The notes below the pieces were generated by a model, which saw only the letters and a program-made list of their open reading frames with translations, was not told where the DNA came from and made no database searches. Shown in pieces: positions 34,078 to 42,532 of a DNA stretch of 64,000 nt (position 1 is the first letter of the stretch; the number at the start of each line of letters is the position of its first letter). Location of the stretch: the NCBI RefSeq assembly GCF_003259315.1, contig NZ_QLLT01000014.1, forward strand, positions 142,384 to 206,383, read 5' to 3'. Source of the DNA: Kitasatospora sp. SolWspMP-SS2h. GTDB lineage: Bacteria > Actinomycetota > Actinomycetes > Streptomycetales > Streptomycetaceae. The position numbers were made by a program, and so were the translations under genes.

Positions 34078-35217
34078 ATGAGCGACCAGCACCGCAACAC
34101 CCAGGAGCCCCACCCCCAGGACGGCGGCGCGGGCCGGCTCGCGCCGCAGCCGCCCACCGTCCCCGCGCACCCGGCGGAGCAGCCGTACCCGCTCTATCAG
34201 GAGGCCGCCTACCCGGCGCTGCCGCCCGCGGCCCCCGCCGCCGGTGCCGGGGCCGCCGCCAGTGCCGGTGCCGGTGCCGACCAGCAGCCGCCCGCCGGGC
34301 ACCGCGCCCGCCGCGGCCTGCTGCGCAGCCGGCTCGCCCTGGTCACCGCCGTCGCCGCGATCGCCGCCCTGGTCGGCGGCGTCAGCGGCGGCGCCCTGGT
34401 CGGCGACCGCTCCGGCACCACCGGCGCGAGCAGCACCCTGGTGCGCCCGGTCTCCGCGAACGCCGACGGCAGCGCCAACGTCTCGGCGATCGCCGCCGCG
34501 GTCTCCCCCGCCGTCGTGCAGATCACCGTCAAGACCAGCGGCGGCACCGCCACCGGCACCGGCGTGGTGCTCACCGCCGACGGCCAGATCCTCACCAACT
34601 ACCACGTCGTCTCCGGCGCGGTGAGCGGCGGCGGCCAGACCACCGTCACCTTCCAGGACGGCTCCACCGCCCCCGCCACCGTCACCGGCACCGACAAGTC
34701 CCTGGACACCGCCGTCATCACCGCCTCCGGCGTCAGCGGCCTGACCACCGCCGTCCTCGGCGACTCCGACAGCACCGCCGTCGGCGACTCGGTGGTCGCC
34801 ATCGGCAACCCCGAGGGGCTGACCGGCACCGTCACCTCGGGCATCGTCTCCGCCAAGAACCGGCAGGTCTCCGTCCAGGTCGACGAGAGCACCACCAGCA
34901 ACAACGGCGGCTTCGGCTTCCCCGACCTGCCCGGCCGGCGCGGCTCCTCCGGCTCCGGCGGCTCGTCCGGTTCCTCCGCCGACACCGCCACCTACCAGGC
35001 CCTGCAGACCGACGCCGCGCTCAACCCCGGCAACTCCGGCGGCCCGCTGATCAACACCGCCGGCCAGGTCATCGGCCTCAACTCGGCGATGTACTCCGGC
35101 AGCGGCTCCGGCTCCGGCGGCAGCTCCGACGCCGGCAGCGTCGGGCTCGGCTTCGCCATCCCGATCAACAGCGTCAAGCAGGTGCTGTCCCAGATGCAGG
35201 CCGGCAGGACGGTCTGA
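34078..35217 (+). CDS. Membrane-anchored trypsin-like serine protease (S1C, HtrA/PepD-like without PDZ)
   Basis: 379 residues from ATG (MSDQHRNTQEP). A Pro/Gln-rich cytoplasmic segment (about 1-80) is followed by one transmembrane helix (LALVTAVAAIAALVGGVSGGALV) and an extracytoplasmic trypsin-like domain. The triad is visible: His in ILTNYHVVSG, Asp in SLDTAVITASG and Ser in LNPGNSGGPLINTAG. A Gly/Ser-rich insert sits before the serine. No PDZ domain follows; the protein ends after the protease fold. It precedes a two-component system 115 bp downstream, suggesting envelope stress work. Confidence 0.87.
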   Translation: MSDQHRNTQEPHPQDGGAGRLAPQPPTVPAHPAEQPYPLYQEAAYPALPPAAPAAGAGAAASAGAGADQQPPAGHRARRGLLRSRLALVTAVAAIAALVGGVSGGALVGDRSGTTGASSTLVRPVSANADGSANVSAIAAAVSPAVVQITVKTSGGTATGTGVVLTADGQILTNYHVVSGAVSGGGQTTVTFQDGSTAPATVTGTDKSLDTAVITASGVSGLTTAVLGDSDSTAVGDSVVAIGNPEGLTGTVTSGIVSAKNRQVSVQVDESTTSNNGGFGFPDLPGRRGSSGSGGSSGSSADTATYQALQTDAALNPGNSGGPLINTAGQVIGLNSAMYSGSGSGSGGSSDAGSVGLGFAIPINSVKQVLSQMQAGRTV

Positions 35218-35332
35218 CCGCCTCCGCCGACCGCACCCCGCCGACCGACCCCCGCCGGCCGTCTCCCCCGATCCGTCCCACCCGACGGACAATGGCCAGG
35301 ACCGCACCGGACTCAGAAAGGGCCCCGAGCCG

Positions 35333-36106
35333 ATGACTCCCCCCGCCGACGACCGCACCCCCGCCGAGGCCCCGGGCGGCGGCGCCCGCGTCCTCGTGGT
35401 CGACGACGAACCCGCGCTGCGCGACGCGCTGGAATCCAGCCTCGCCTTCGAGGGCTACCAGGTCGCCACCGCCACCGACGGCTACGAGGCCCTGGCCGCC
35501 GTCGAACGCGACCGCCCCGACCTGGTGCTGCTGGACATCATGATGCCCCGGATGGACGGCCTCACCGCCGTCCGCCGGATGCGCTCCCGCGGCGACACCG
35601 TGCCCGTCCTGATGCTCACCGCCCGCGACGCCGTCGGCGACCGCGTCACCGGCCTCGACGTCGGCGCCGACGACTACCTCGCCAAGCCCTTCGAACTCGA
35701 CGAGCTCCTCGCCCGGGTCCGCGCCCTGCTGCGCCGCAACGCGCTCGCCGCGGAGGCCGCCGCCCGCACCGCCGCCGACGAGGACGGCGGCGAGGTGCTG
35801 GCCTTCGGCGACCTGCGGATGAACACCGCCACCCGCGAGGTCACCCGGGACGGCACGCCCATCGAGCTCACCCGCACCGAGTTCATGCTGCTGGAGATGT
35901 TCCTCTCCCACCCGCGCCAGGTACTGACCCGGGAACAGATCCTCAAGGCCGTCTGGGGCTTCGACTTCGAGCCCTCCTCCAACTCCCTCGACGTCTACGT
36001 CATGTACCTGCGCCGCAAGACCGAGCAGCACGGCATGCCCCGGATCATCCAGACCGTCCGCGGCGTCGGCTACGCCCTGCGCGCCGCGACCGGCGCCGCG
36101 GCGTGA
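35333..36106 (+). CDS. OmpR-family response regulator (MprA-like)
   Basis: 257 residues from ATG. The receiver has the acidic pair in VLVVDDEPAL, phospho-acceptor Asp in LVLLDIMMPRMDG (about residue 64), Thr in LMLTARDAV and Lys in YLAKPFELDEL. The C-terminal winged helix shows IELTRTEFMLLEMFLSHPRQ and VYVMYLRRKTE. It overlaps the sensor kinase start by 4 bp (GTGA), so the pair is translationally coupled. Targets are not visible here; the adjacent protease is a natural candidate. Confidence 0.92.
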   Translation: MTPPADDRTPAEAPGGGARVLVVDDEPALRDALESSLAFEGYQVATATDGYEALAAVERDRPDLVLLDIMMPRMDGLTAVRRMRSRGDTVPVLMLTARDAVGDRVTGLDVGADDYLAKPFELDELLARVRALLRRNALAAEAAARTAADEDGGEVLAFGDLRMNTATREVTRDGTPIELTRTEFMLLEMFLSHPRQVLTREQILKAVWGFDFEPSSNSLDVYVMYLRRKTEQHGMPRIIQTVRGVGYALRAATGAAA

Positions 36107-37560
36107 AGCCGATCGGCCGGCTCACGGGGTGGTTCCGCGGCAAGCCGCTGCGGAGCAGGCTGGCCGTGCTCACGGCCGCCGCGGTGGCGGTGGCGATCGC
36201 GGTCGCGGCGGCGGCGTGCTGGTTCCTGGTCCGCGACACGCTCTACCAGCAGGTCAGGACCAACCTGGCGGACGCACCGCAGCCGGTGCCGCCGGGGCGC
36301 GACCAACCCGGGCAGTTCGAGCCCCGCGCTTACTGCGGGACCACCGCCGACGAGGCCCTGGCAATGGTCCCGGCTTCCACCGACCGGTATCACCAGAACA
36401 AGTGGGACACCCAGGTGATGACCTCCGCCCAGGTCTGCTTCCCGCTCGGCTCGACCCGGGCGCTCGACAGCAAGCCCTCCGACCTGGACAATCCGGGCAC
36501 GCTCAGCCATCCGGGCTACCGGGAGGGAGAGTACACCGACGGCACGCCGGCGATGATCCGGCTGCTCCCCGCCACCGTGGACGGCAAGCGGGCGGTCCTG
36601 CTGACCGCCACCCCGATCAAGAACGTCCAGGACTCGCTGAACTCCCTCGCCCTGCTGATGGCCGGTGTCGCCGGGCTCGGCGTGGTCGGGGCCGGGATCG
36701 CCGGCCGGGTCGTCGCCCGCTCCGCGCTCAAGCCGGTCGACCAGCTCACCGACGTGGTCGAGCACATCGCCCGGACCGAGGAGGTCGGCACCACCATCCC
36801 GGTCAACGGGAAGGACGAGATCGCCCGGCTGGCCACCTCGTTCAACTCGATGTCGACCGCGCTCGCCAACTCCCGCGAGCGGCAGACCCGGCTGATCGCC
36901 GACGCCGGGCACGAGCTGCGCACGCCGCTCACCTCGCTGCGGACCAACGTCGACCTGCTGATCCGGTCGGACGCGCAGGGGCGGGCGCTGCCCGCCGAGA
37001 CGCGGGCCCGGATGCTGGGGAACATGAAGGCGCAGATGCAGGAGCTGACCGTGCTGATCGGGGACCTGCTGCAGCTGTCCCGGCCGGACACGCCGAACCC
37101 GGAGGCGGTGCGGACGGTGGTGCCGTTCCACGAGACGGTGGGGCGGGCGCTGGAGCGGGGGCGGCTGCGCGGGCCGTCGCTGACCTTCGAGACGGACGTG
37201 CGGCCCTGGTACGTGCACGGGGACCCGGCGGCGCTGGAGCGGGCGGTGATCAACCTGCTGGACAACGCGGTGAAGTACTCGCCGCCCGCCGGGACGATCG
37301 AAGTGTCGTTGCGGGACGGGCGGTTGACGGTCCGGGACCACGGGCCCGGCATCCCGGCGGAGGAACTGCCGTACGTGTTCGACCGGTTCTGGCGGTCGCC
37401 GTCCTCGCGTCAGCTGCCGGGTTCGGGGCTGGGGCTGTCGATCGTGGCGCAGACCGTGCGGGACACCGGCGGGCAGGTCTCGCTGGGTCCGGCCCCGCAC
37501 GGCGGGCCGGGGGCGCAGGCGGTGGTGGTGCTGCCGGGGGAGCCGGCCGAGCCGCGCTGA
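36103..37560 (+). CDS. Sensor histidine kinase (MprB-like)
   Basis: 485 residues from a GTG overlapping the regulator stop. TM1 (about 20-43) and TM2 (about 178-205) enclose an extracytoplasmic sensor of about 130 residues with two cysteines (in AYCGTTADEA and AQVCFPLG) that could form a disulfide. HAMP, then H-box DAGHELRTPLTSL, N-box LLDNAVKY, and G-boxes DHGPGIPAEEL and GSGLGLSIV follow. The sensor domain is less GC-biased than the kinase core, as expected for faster-evolving sequence. Confidence 0.92.
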   Translation: MKPIGRLTGWFRGKPLRSRLAVLTAAAVAVAIAVAAAACWFLVRDTLYQQVRTNLADAPQPVPPGRDQPGQFEPRAYCGTTADEALAMVPASTDRYHQNKWDTQVMTSAQVCFPLGSTRALDSKPSDLDNPGTLSHPGYREGEYTDGTPAMIRLLPATVDGKRAVLLTATPIKNVQDSLNSLALLMAGVAGLGVVGAGIAGRVVARSALKPVDQLTDVVEHIARTEEVGTTIPVNGKDEIARLATSFNSMSTALANSRERQTRLIADAGHELRTPLTSLRTNVDLLIRSDAQGRALPAETRARMLGNMKAQMQELTVLIGDLLQLSRPDTPNPEAVRTVVPFHETVGRALERGRLRGPSLTFETDVRPWYVHGDPAALERAVINLLDNAVKYSPPAGTIEVSLRDGRLTVRDHGPGIPAEELPYVFDRFWRSPSSRQLPGSGLGLSIVAQTVRDTGGQVSLGPAPHGGPGAQAVVVLPGEPAEPR

Positions 37561-37588
37561 GGACGGGCTGAGGACGGACCGGGGACGC

Positions 37589-37623
37589 ACGGGGGGCGGG
37601 ACACCGCCGGTGCCCCGCCCCGT
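37589..37623. terminator. Bidirectional terminator between kinase and 5'-nucleotidase
   Basis: An imperfect stem pairs CACGGGGGGCGGG (about 37588-37600) with CCCGCCCCGT (about 37613-37623), allowing a 2-nt bulge, between convergent genes. Confidence 0.6.
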
Positions 37624-37636
37624 CACCGCGCCGGGG

Positions 37637-39445
37637 TCAGCTGTTGTCCTCGCCGACGCCGACGACCTTGATCCGGTCGGCGGCCGGCGGGGCGATCGGC
37701 GCGCCCGCCGAGCTGTGGCCGGTCAGGTAGGCGTTGAACAGGTCCAGGTCGGAGGCGCCGACGAGCTTGTCGGTGCCGGCGGTGAAGGCCGGGAAGCCGT
37801 CGCCGCCGCCGGCCAGGAACTCGTTGGCGGCGACCCGGTAGCTCGCGTTCGGGTCGAGCGGCGCGCCGTTCAGGCGGATCGAGTCGACGACCACCCGGGC
37901 CGCGCCGGCCTGGTTCAGGTCGAGGGTGTAGTGCAGGTTCGAGGAGATCTGCAGCACCTTCGGGGCGGCCTCGTTGGCGCCGGAGACCTGCTGCTGGAGG
38001 ACCTGCACCAGCTGGGCGCCGGTCAGCGTCTTGACCTGCATCATGTTGGTGAACGGCTGGACGGCGAACGCCTCGCCGTAGGTCACCACGCCGTCGCCCT
38101 CGCCGCCGGTGGCCTTGTACACCAGGTCGGCGCGGATGCCGCCGGGGTTCATGAACGCCACCTGCGCGCCGCCCTTGTCGGCGGGCGAGAGGCCGGCCAG
38201 CTGGGCGTCGGCGATCAGGTCACCGAGCGGCTTCTCCAGCGCGGTGGAGCCGCGGCCGTTGATGTCGGCGGTGATGTAGCCGGTGGCCCGGTTGGCGATC
38301 GGCGCGGCCAGCTTGGTGTACCGGTCGAGCAGCGCGGTCAGGTCCGGCGCCTTCGGCACGTCGCGGCGCACGACGTGGTTGGCGGCGGTGACCGTCGGGC
38401 GGACGATGCCACCGCTGCGCTTGTCCAGCTTGAGGTCGATCTCGGTGTACAGGCGGCCGAACGAGGCGGCGCTGGTGACCGAGCGGGGCACGCCGTTCGG
38501 GTCCGGGATCATGCAGGCGTACGAGTTGTGGGTGTGGCCGGTGACGATCGCCCCGACGGCCGGGTCGATGTTCCGGGCGATGTCCACGATCGGGCCGGAG
38601 ACGCCCGCGCCGGCCGGGCCGCAGTCGTAGTTGTACACGTTGCTGGCGGGCAGGCCGCCCTCGTGGATCAGCGCGACGATCGAGTTGACGCCCTGCCGCT
38701 TCAGCTCGGCGGCGTACTTGTTGACGGTGGCGACCTCGTTGCCGAACTTGAGGCCCTGCACGCCGGCGGCGGTGACGATGTTCGGGGTGCCCTCCAGGGT
38801 CACGCCGATGAAGCCGACCTTGACGCCGTGGACGTTCGTCACCCAGTACGGCTTGAGCAGCGTCCGGCCGGTCTTCTCGCTGGTGACGTTCGCCGCCAGG
38901 TACGGGAAGTCCGCGCCCTTGAACTTGCGGCCCTTCTCGTAGCAGCCGTCGGTCGGGTGGCAGCCGCCGTTCTGCATCCGCAGCAGCTCGGCCGAGCCCT
39001 CGTCGAACTCGTGGTTGCCCACCGAGGTGACGTCGAGGCCGATCTTGTTCATCGCCTCGATGGTCGGCTCGTCGTGGAACAGGCCGGAGACCAGCGGGCT
39101 GGCGCCGATGATGTCGCCGGCCGCGACGGTGAGGCTGTTGCGGTGGCCCTTGCGGGCGTCGCGCAGCGCGGTGGCCAGGTACTCGACGCCGCCGGCCGGG
39201 GTGGCGACGGTCTTGCCGGTGGCCGGGTCGATCTCGTTGACCGTGCCCGAGGAGCCGGCCGGGGGCTCCAGGTTGCCGTGGAAGTCGTTGATGGCGAGGA
39301 GCTGGAGGTCCTCGTACTTGGGCTTGTCGTGGCCCCGGCCGTGGGCCTCGGCGGTGGCCGGGAGGGCCATCGTGCCGAAGAGGGCGGCGGCCGCGGCGAC
39401 CGCGAGGGCGGTCGAGCGGCGGCCGGTGGAACCGGAAATGGGCAT
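37637..39445 (-). CDS. Secreted 5'-nucleotidase / UshA-type metallophosphoesterase
   Basis: 602 residues from ATG (MPISGSTGRR) with a signal peptide (TALAVAAAAALFGTMALPATAEA). The N-terminal metallophosphatase has LLAINDFHGNLEP, VAAGDIIGASP, GNHEFDEG and GHTHNSYAC. The C-terminal nucleotide-binding domain shows FMNPGGIRADL and ANEFLAGGGDGFPAF. It releases phosphate from extracellular nucleotides. Its promoter region carries two abutting 11-nt PHO-box-like repeats, fitting a phosphate-scavenging role. Confidence 0.92.
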   Translation of the reverse strand: MPISGSTGRRSTALAVAAAAALFGTMALPATAEAHGRGHDKPKYEDLQLLAINDFHGNLEPPAGSSGTVNEIDPATGKTVATPAGGVEYLATALRDARKGHRNSLTVAAGDIIGASPLVSGLFHDEPTIEAMNKIGLDVTSVGNHEFDEGSAELLRMQNGGCHPTDGCYEKGRKFKGADFPYLAANVTSEKTGRTLLKPYWVTNVHGVKVGFIGVTLEGTPNIVTAAGVQGLKFGNEVATVNKYAAELKRQGVNSIVALIHEGGLPASNVYNYDCGPAGAGVSGPIVDIARNIDPAVGAIVTGHTHNSYACMIPDPNGVPRSVTSAASFGRLYTEIDLKLDKRSGGIVRPTVTAANHVVRRDVPKAPDLTALLDRYTKLAAPIANRATGYITADINGRGSTALEKPLGDLIADAQLAGLSPADKGGAQVAFMNPGGIRADLVYKATGGEGDGVVTYGEAFAVQPFTNMMQVKTLTGAQLVQVLQQQVSGANEAAPKVLQISSNLHYTLDLNQAGAARVVVDSIRLNGAPLDPNASYRVAANEFLAGGGDGFPAFTAGTDKLVGASDLDLFNAYLTGHSSAGAPIAPPAADRIKVVGVGEDNS

Positions 39446-39501
39446 GGCTGTCCCCTGGACCGTCGGGGCCGCACCAGCGCGGCCTGGCGTTGTCTGGGTG
39501 C

Positions 39502-39545
39502 AGCCTAGGGTCAACGCGCGTAGCTGTCAGGAACCCGGAAGTAAC
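39502..39545 (-). promoter_or_regulatory. Promoter with PHO-box-like repeats for the 5'-nucleotidase
   Basis: On the minus strand a -35 CTGACA (39525-39530), a 17-nt spacer and -10 TAGGCT (39502-39507). Two abutting 11-mers, GTTACTTCCGG (39535-39545) and GTTCCTGACAG (39524-39534), overlap the -35, the layout of PhoP-activated promoters. The repeats are degenerate against GTTCACC. Confidence 0.55.
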
Positions 39546-39589
39546 GAGCTGGTTTCCGCGAGCTGACGGTCACCCCCCGCGACGGCCCG

Positions 39590-40936
39590 TCAGATCCGCG
39601 GCTGCGCCGCCAGCTGCTGGTCCGCGCGGTCCCGCTCGGCCACCGCGTCCTCGGTCATCGCCCGGTCGGTGTACACCAGCGGCTTCTCGGCCTCGGTGAT
39701 GATGTGCTTCACCACCTGCACGTTGCCGTTGACGTCCCACACCGCGATGCCCGGCGACAGGGTCGGGATGATCTCCACCGCCCAGCGCGGCAGGCCCAGC
39801 ACTCGGCCGGTGGCCCTCGCCTCCTCCGCCTTCTGCATGTAGATCGTCCGGGTCGAGGCCATCTTCAGGATCGCCGACGCCTCCTTCGCGGCCGCCCCGT
39901 CCACCACGTCCGACAGGTGGTGCACCACCGCGACGAAGGACAGGCCCAGCCGCCGGCCGAACTTCAGCAGCCGCTGGAACAGCTGCGCCACGAACGGGCT
40001 GTTGATGATGTGCCAGGCCTCCTCCACCAGGAAGATCCGCTTCACCCGGTCCGGCCGCAGCCAGGTGTGCTCCAGCCACACCCCGACGATCGCCATCAGG
40101 ATCGGCATCGCGATCGAGTTCCGGTCGATGTGCGACAGGTCGAAGACGATCAGCGGCGCGTCCAGGTCGATGCCCGCCGAGGTCGGGCCGTCGAACATGC
40201 CCCGCAGGTCGCCGTCGACCAGCCGGTCCAGCACCAGCGCCACGTCCAGGCCCCAGGACTGCACCTCGCCGACCTCCACGCCCAGCGACTCCACCGCCGA
40301 CAGGTCGGGGCTGCGCAGCGTGTCGATGATGTCGTTCAGCACCGGCTGGCGGTCCGTCACCGTGGCCAGCACGTACGCGTGCGCGGCCTTCAGCGCGAAC
40401 CCGGCCCGCTCCTCCAGGCCGCGGCCCATCGCCACCTCGATGATGGTGCGCAGCAGCGACAGCTGGCCGCTGGTGGTGATCGCCGGGTCCAGCGGGTTCA
40501 GCTTCACGCCGCCGCCCAGGGCCGCCTGCGGGTCCAGCCGGATGGACTTTATCCCCAGCGCGTTCGCGATCAGGTTCCACTCGCCGACGCCGTCCTCGCC
40601 CTGCGCGTCCAGCACCACCACCTGGCGGTCGCGGAACCTCAACTGCCGCAGCACGTACGTCTTCTCCAGCGCCGACTTGCCGTTGCCGGACTCCCCCAGC
40701 ACCAGCCAGTGCGGGGCCGGCAGCTGCTGGCCGTACAGCTGGAACGGGTCGTAGACGTAGCCCTTGCCGCTGTAGACCTCGCGCCCGATGATCACCCCGG
40801 AGTCGCCCAGGCCGGGCGCCGCGGTCGGCAGGTACACCGCCTGCGCCTGGCCGCTGGAGGTGCGCACCGGCAGCCGGGTGGTCTCCACCCGGCCGAACAG
40901 GGTGCTGGTGAAGGAATCGGTGAGCTTGCCGAGCAT
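39590..40936 (-). CDS. VirB4/TraE-like ATPase of a T4SS-like cluster
   Basis: 448 residues from ATG (MLGKLTDSFT). It is a RecA-like motor: Walker A GESGNGKSA (about 82-90) and Walker B RIFLVEEAWHII, with the helicase-like motif LSFVAVVHHLSDVVDG and an arginine region KAEEARATGR, as in VirB4 C-terminal domains. No VirB4 N-terminal domain is fused; that part appears to be the separate upstream gene. It is the last gene of a five-gene minus-strand run. It should power a membrane complex in the cytoplasm. Cargo is unknown. Confidence 0.83.
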   Translation of the reverse strand: MLGKLTDSFTSTLFGRVETTRLPVRTSSGQAQAVYLPTAAPGLGDSGVIIGREVYSGKGYVYDPFQLYGQQLPAPHWLVLGESGNGKSALEKTYVLRQLRFRDRQVVVLDAQGEDGVGEWNLIANALGIKSIRLDPQAALGGGVKLNPLDPAITTSGQLSLLRTIIEVAMGRGLEERAGFALKAAHAYVLATVTDRQPVLNDIIDTLRSPDLSAVESLGVEVGEVQSWGLDVALVLDRLVDGDLRGMFDGPTSAGIDLDAPLIVFDLSHIDRNSIAMPILMAIVGVWLEHTWLRPDRVKRIFLVEEAWHIINSPFVAQLFQRLLKFGRRLGLSFVAVVHHLSDVVDGAAAKEASAILKMASTRTIYMQKAEEARATGRVLGLPRWAVEIIPTLSPGIAVWDVNGNVQVVKHIITEAEKPLVYTDRAMTEDAVAERDRADQQLAAQPRI

Positions 40937-40953
40937 CGACGGGCCTCCGGGGG

Positions 40954-42525
40954 TCAGCGGCGGATGCCGGTGGCGAACGGCAGGGTGTTGGCGAACGCCC
41001 GGTGGTGCTCGCGGTCGCACCACTCCAGCTTCAGGTAGCTCTTGCCCGCCGACGCCCGGATGGTGCGCTTGTCCCGGGCCAGCGCCTCCGGGCTGCGCGC
41101 GGAGACCGTCAGGTAGCCGACCAGGTTCACCCCGGCCGCGCCCGAGGCCAGGTCGTCGCCGCGCTGGTCCACCCGGCCGGTGTGCGCCAGGTCGCGCGGG
41201 TCGACCGTGCGGTTCATCTTCGCCGCCCGGCTGGCCTCCGCCTCGTCGTTGGTCTTCTCGGTCAGCATCCGCTCGATCGCCACGTCGGTCGGCTCCAGGT
41301 CCATGGTCACCGCGACCGTCCGGATCACGTCCGGCGTGTGCACCAGCAGCGGCGCCAGGAAGTTCACCCCGACCGGGGTCAGCGGCCACTCCTTGATCCA
41401 CGCGGTGGCGTGGCACCACGGCTCCCGGGTCGCCGCCTCGCGGGTCTTCGCCTGCAGGTACTGCGGGTGGGTGGCGTCCAGCTCGGCCGGCCAGGCGTTG
41501 CGCCTGCTCATCGCCTGGATGTGGTCGATCGGGTGGTCCGGGTCGTACATCGAGTGGATCAGCGAGGCCAGCCGGGCCTGCCCCAGCGGCTGCCGCACCC
41601 GGATGTCCGCCTCCGCCAACCGGGCGCAGATGTCGGTCAGTTCACGCGCCATCACGGTCGCCAGGCCGTCGTCGTCGCGGGCCCGCTTCTCGCCCCGCCC
41701 GTACGCCGTGCGCCCCATCGCGTGCGCCTCGGCCGCCAGGTCCCGGCTGTAGTGCATGCACGCCACCAGGTACGCCCGGTGCTGCTCCGAGGAGGTCGAC
41801 ACCATCGACTGCAGCTGGTCGTAGCTCTCCTGGAGCCAGCGCGGCGCGTTGTGGTCGCCGCGCCGCGCCACGTCCTTGGCGTGCGCGTCCGGGTCGGCCG
41901 GCAGCGTCCGGGCCAGGATCTGCAGCCGGGTCACGAAGCCGTCTCCGTTGGCCACGTGCTTGAGCAGCGTCCCGAACCGGTCGACCAGCGCCTCCTGGTC
42001 CTCGGAGTCGCGCAGGCCCACGCCCGGGCCCTCGATCTCGATCGCCGCGGTCACCGTCCGCCGCTCCAGGTGCATCAGCACCGCGACCTCGTCCGGCCCG
42101 AACGGCGCGGTCAGCCAGCGCAGCCGCCCCACCCCCGGCGGCGGGCCGACCTCCACCTCGCGCCCGTCCAGCCTGGTCCCGGCCTCGTGCACGTCCGGCT
42201 TCCAGACCGCCCGGCCGCTGCGGACCGTCCGCCGGAAGGTCCGGTTGATCTCCACCCACTTGTAGAACGTCCGCCGCCGGTACGGCACGTACACCGCCAT
42301 GATCGCCAGCAGCGGGAAGCCCACCAGGCCGGCGATCCGCAGCGGCAGCAGGCTCGGGACCAGCCCCCACACCATGCCCAGGCCGGCGCCGGCGATGATC
42401 AGCACGATCTCGCCGTTCTCCCGGTTGCGCCCGATCGGCGCGTTCGGCCGCGCCTTGCCGATCAGGTAACTGCGGCGCTGATGGGCGTACTGGGTGCCGT
42501 ACTGGCCGAGCTGTTCGGTGCTCAT
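40954..42525 (-). CDS. SCO6880-family protein, VirB3/VirB4 N-terminal-like
   Basis: 523 residues from ATG (MSTEQLGQYG). Two membrane helices lie near the N-terminus (about 36-75: IVLIIAGAGLGMVWGLVPSL then LVGFPLLAIMAVYV), in a PrgI/VirB3-like arrangement. A long soluble region follows, resembling the N-terminal half of VirB4-type proteins (DEVAVLMHLERRTVTAAIEI; LPADPDAHAKDVARRGDHN). It ends 17 bp before the ATPase start. Splitting of VirB4 across two genes is inference from size and order. Confidence 0.72.
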   Translation of the reverse strand: MSTEQLGQYGTQYAHQRRSYLIGKARPNAPIGRNRENGEIVLIIAGAGLGMVWGLVPSLLPLRIAGLVGFPLLAIMAVYVPYRRRTFYKWVEINRTFRRTVRSGRAVWKPDVHEAGTRLDGREVEVGPPPGVGRLRWLTAPFGPDEVAVLMHLERRTVTAAIEIEGPGVGLRDSEDQEALVDRFGTLLKHVANGDGFVTRLQILARTLPADPDAHAKDVARRGDHNAPRWLQESYDQLQSMVSTSSEQHRAYLVACMHYSRDLAAEAHAMGRTAYGRGEKRARDDDGLATVMARELTDICARLAEADIRVRQPLGQARLASLIHSMYDPDHPIDHIQAMSRRNAWPAELDATHPQYLQAKTREAATREPWCHATAWIKEWPLTPVGVNFLAPLLVHTPDVIRTVAVTMDLEPTDVAIERMLTEKTNDEAEASRAAKMNRTVDPRDLAHTGRVDQRGDDLASGAAGVNLVGYLTVSARSPEALARDKRTIRASAGKSYLKLEWCDREHHRAFANTLPFATGIRR

Positions 42526-42532
42526 CTCCCCG

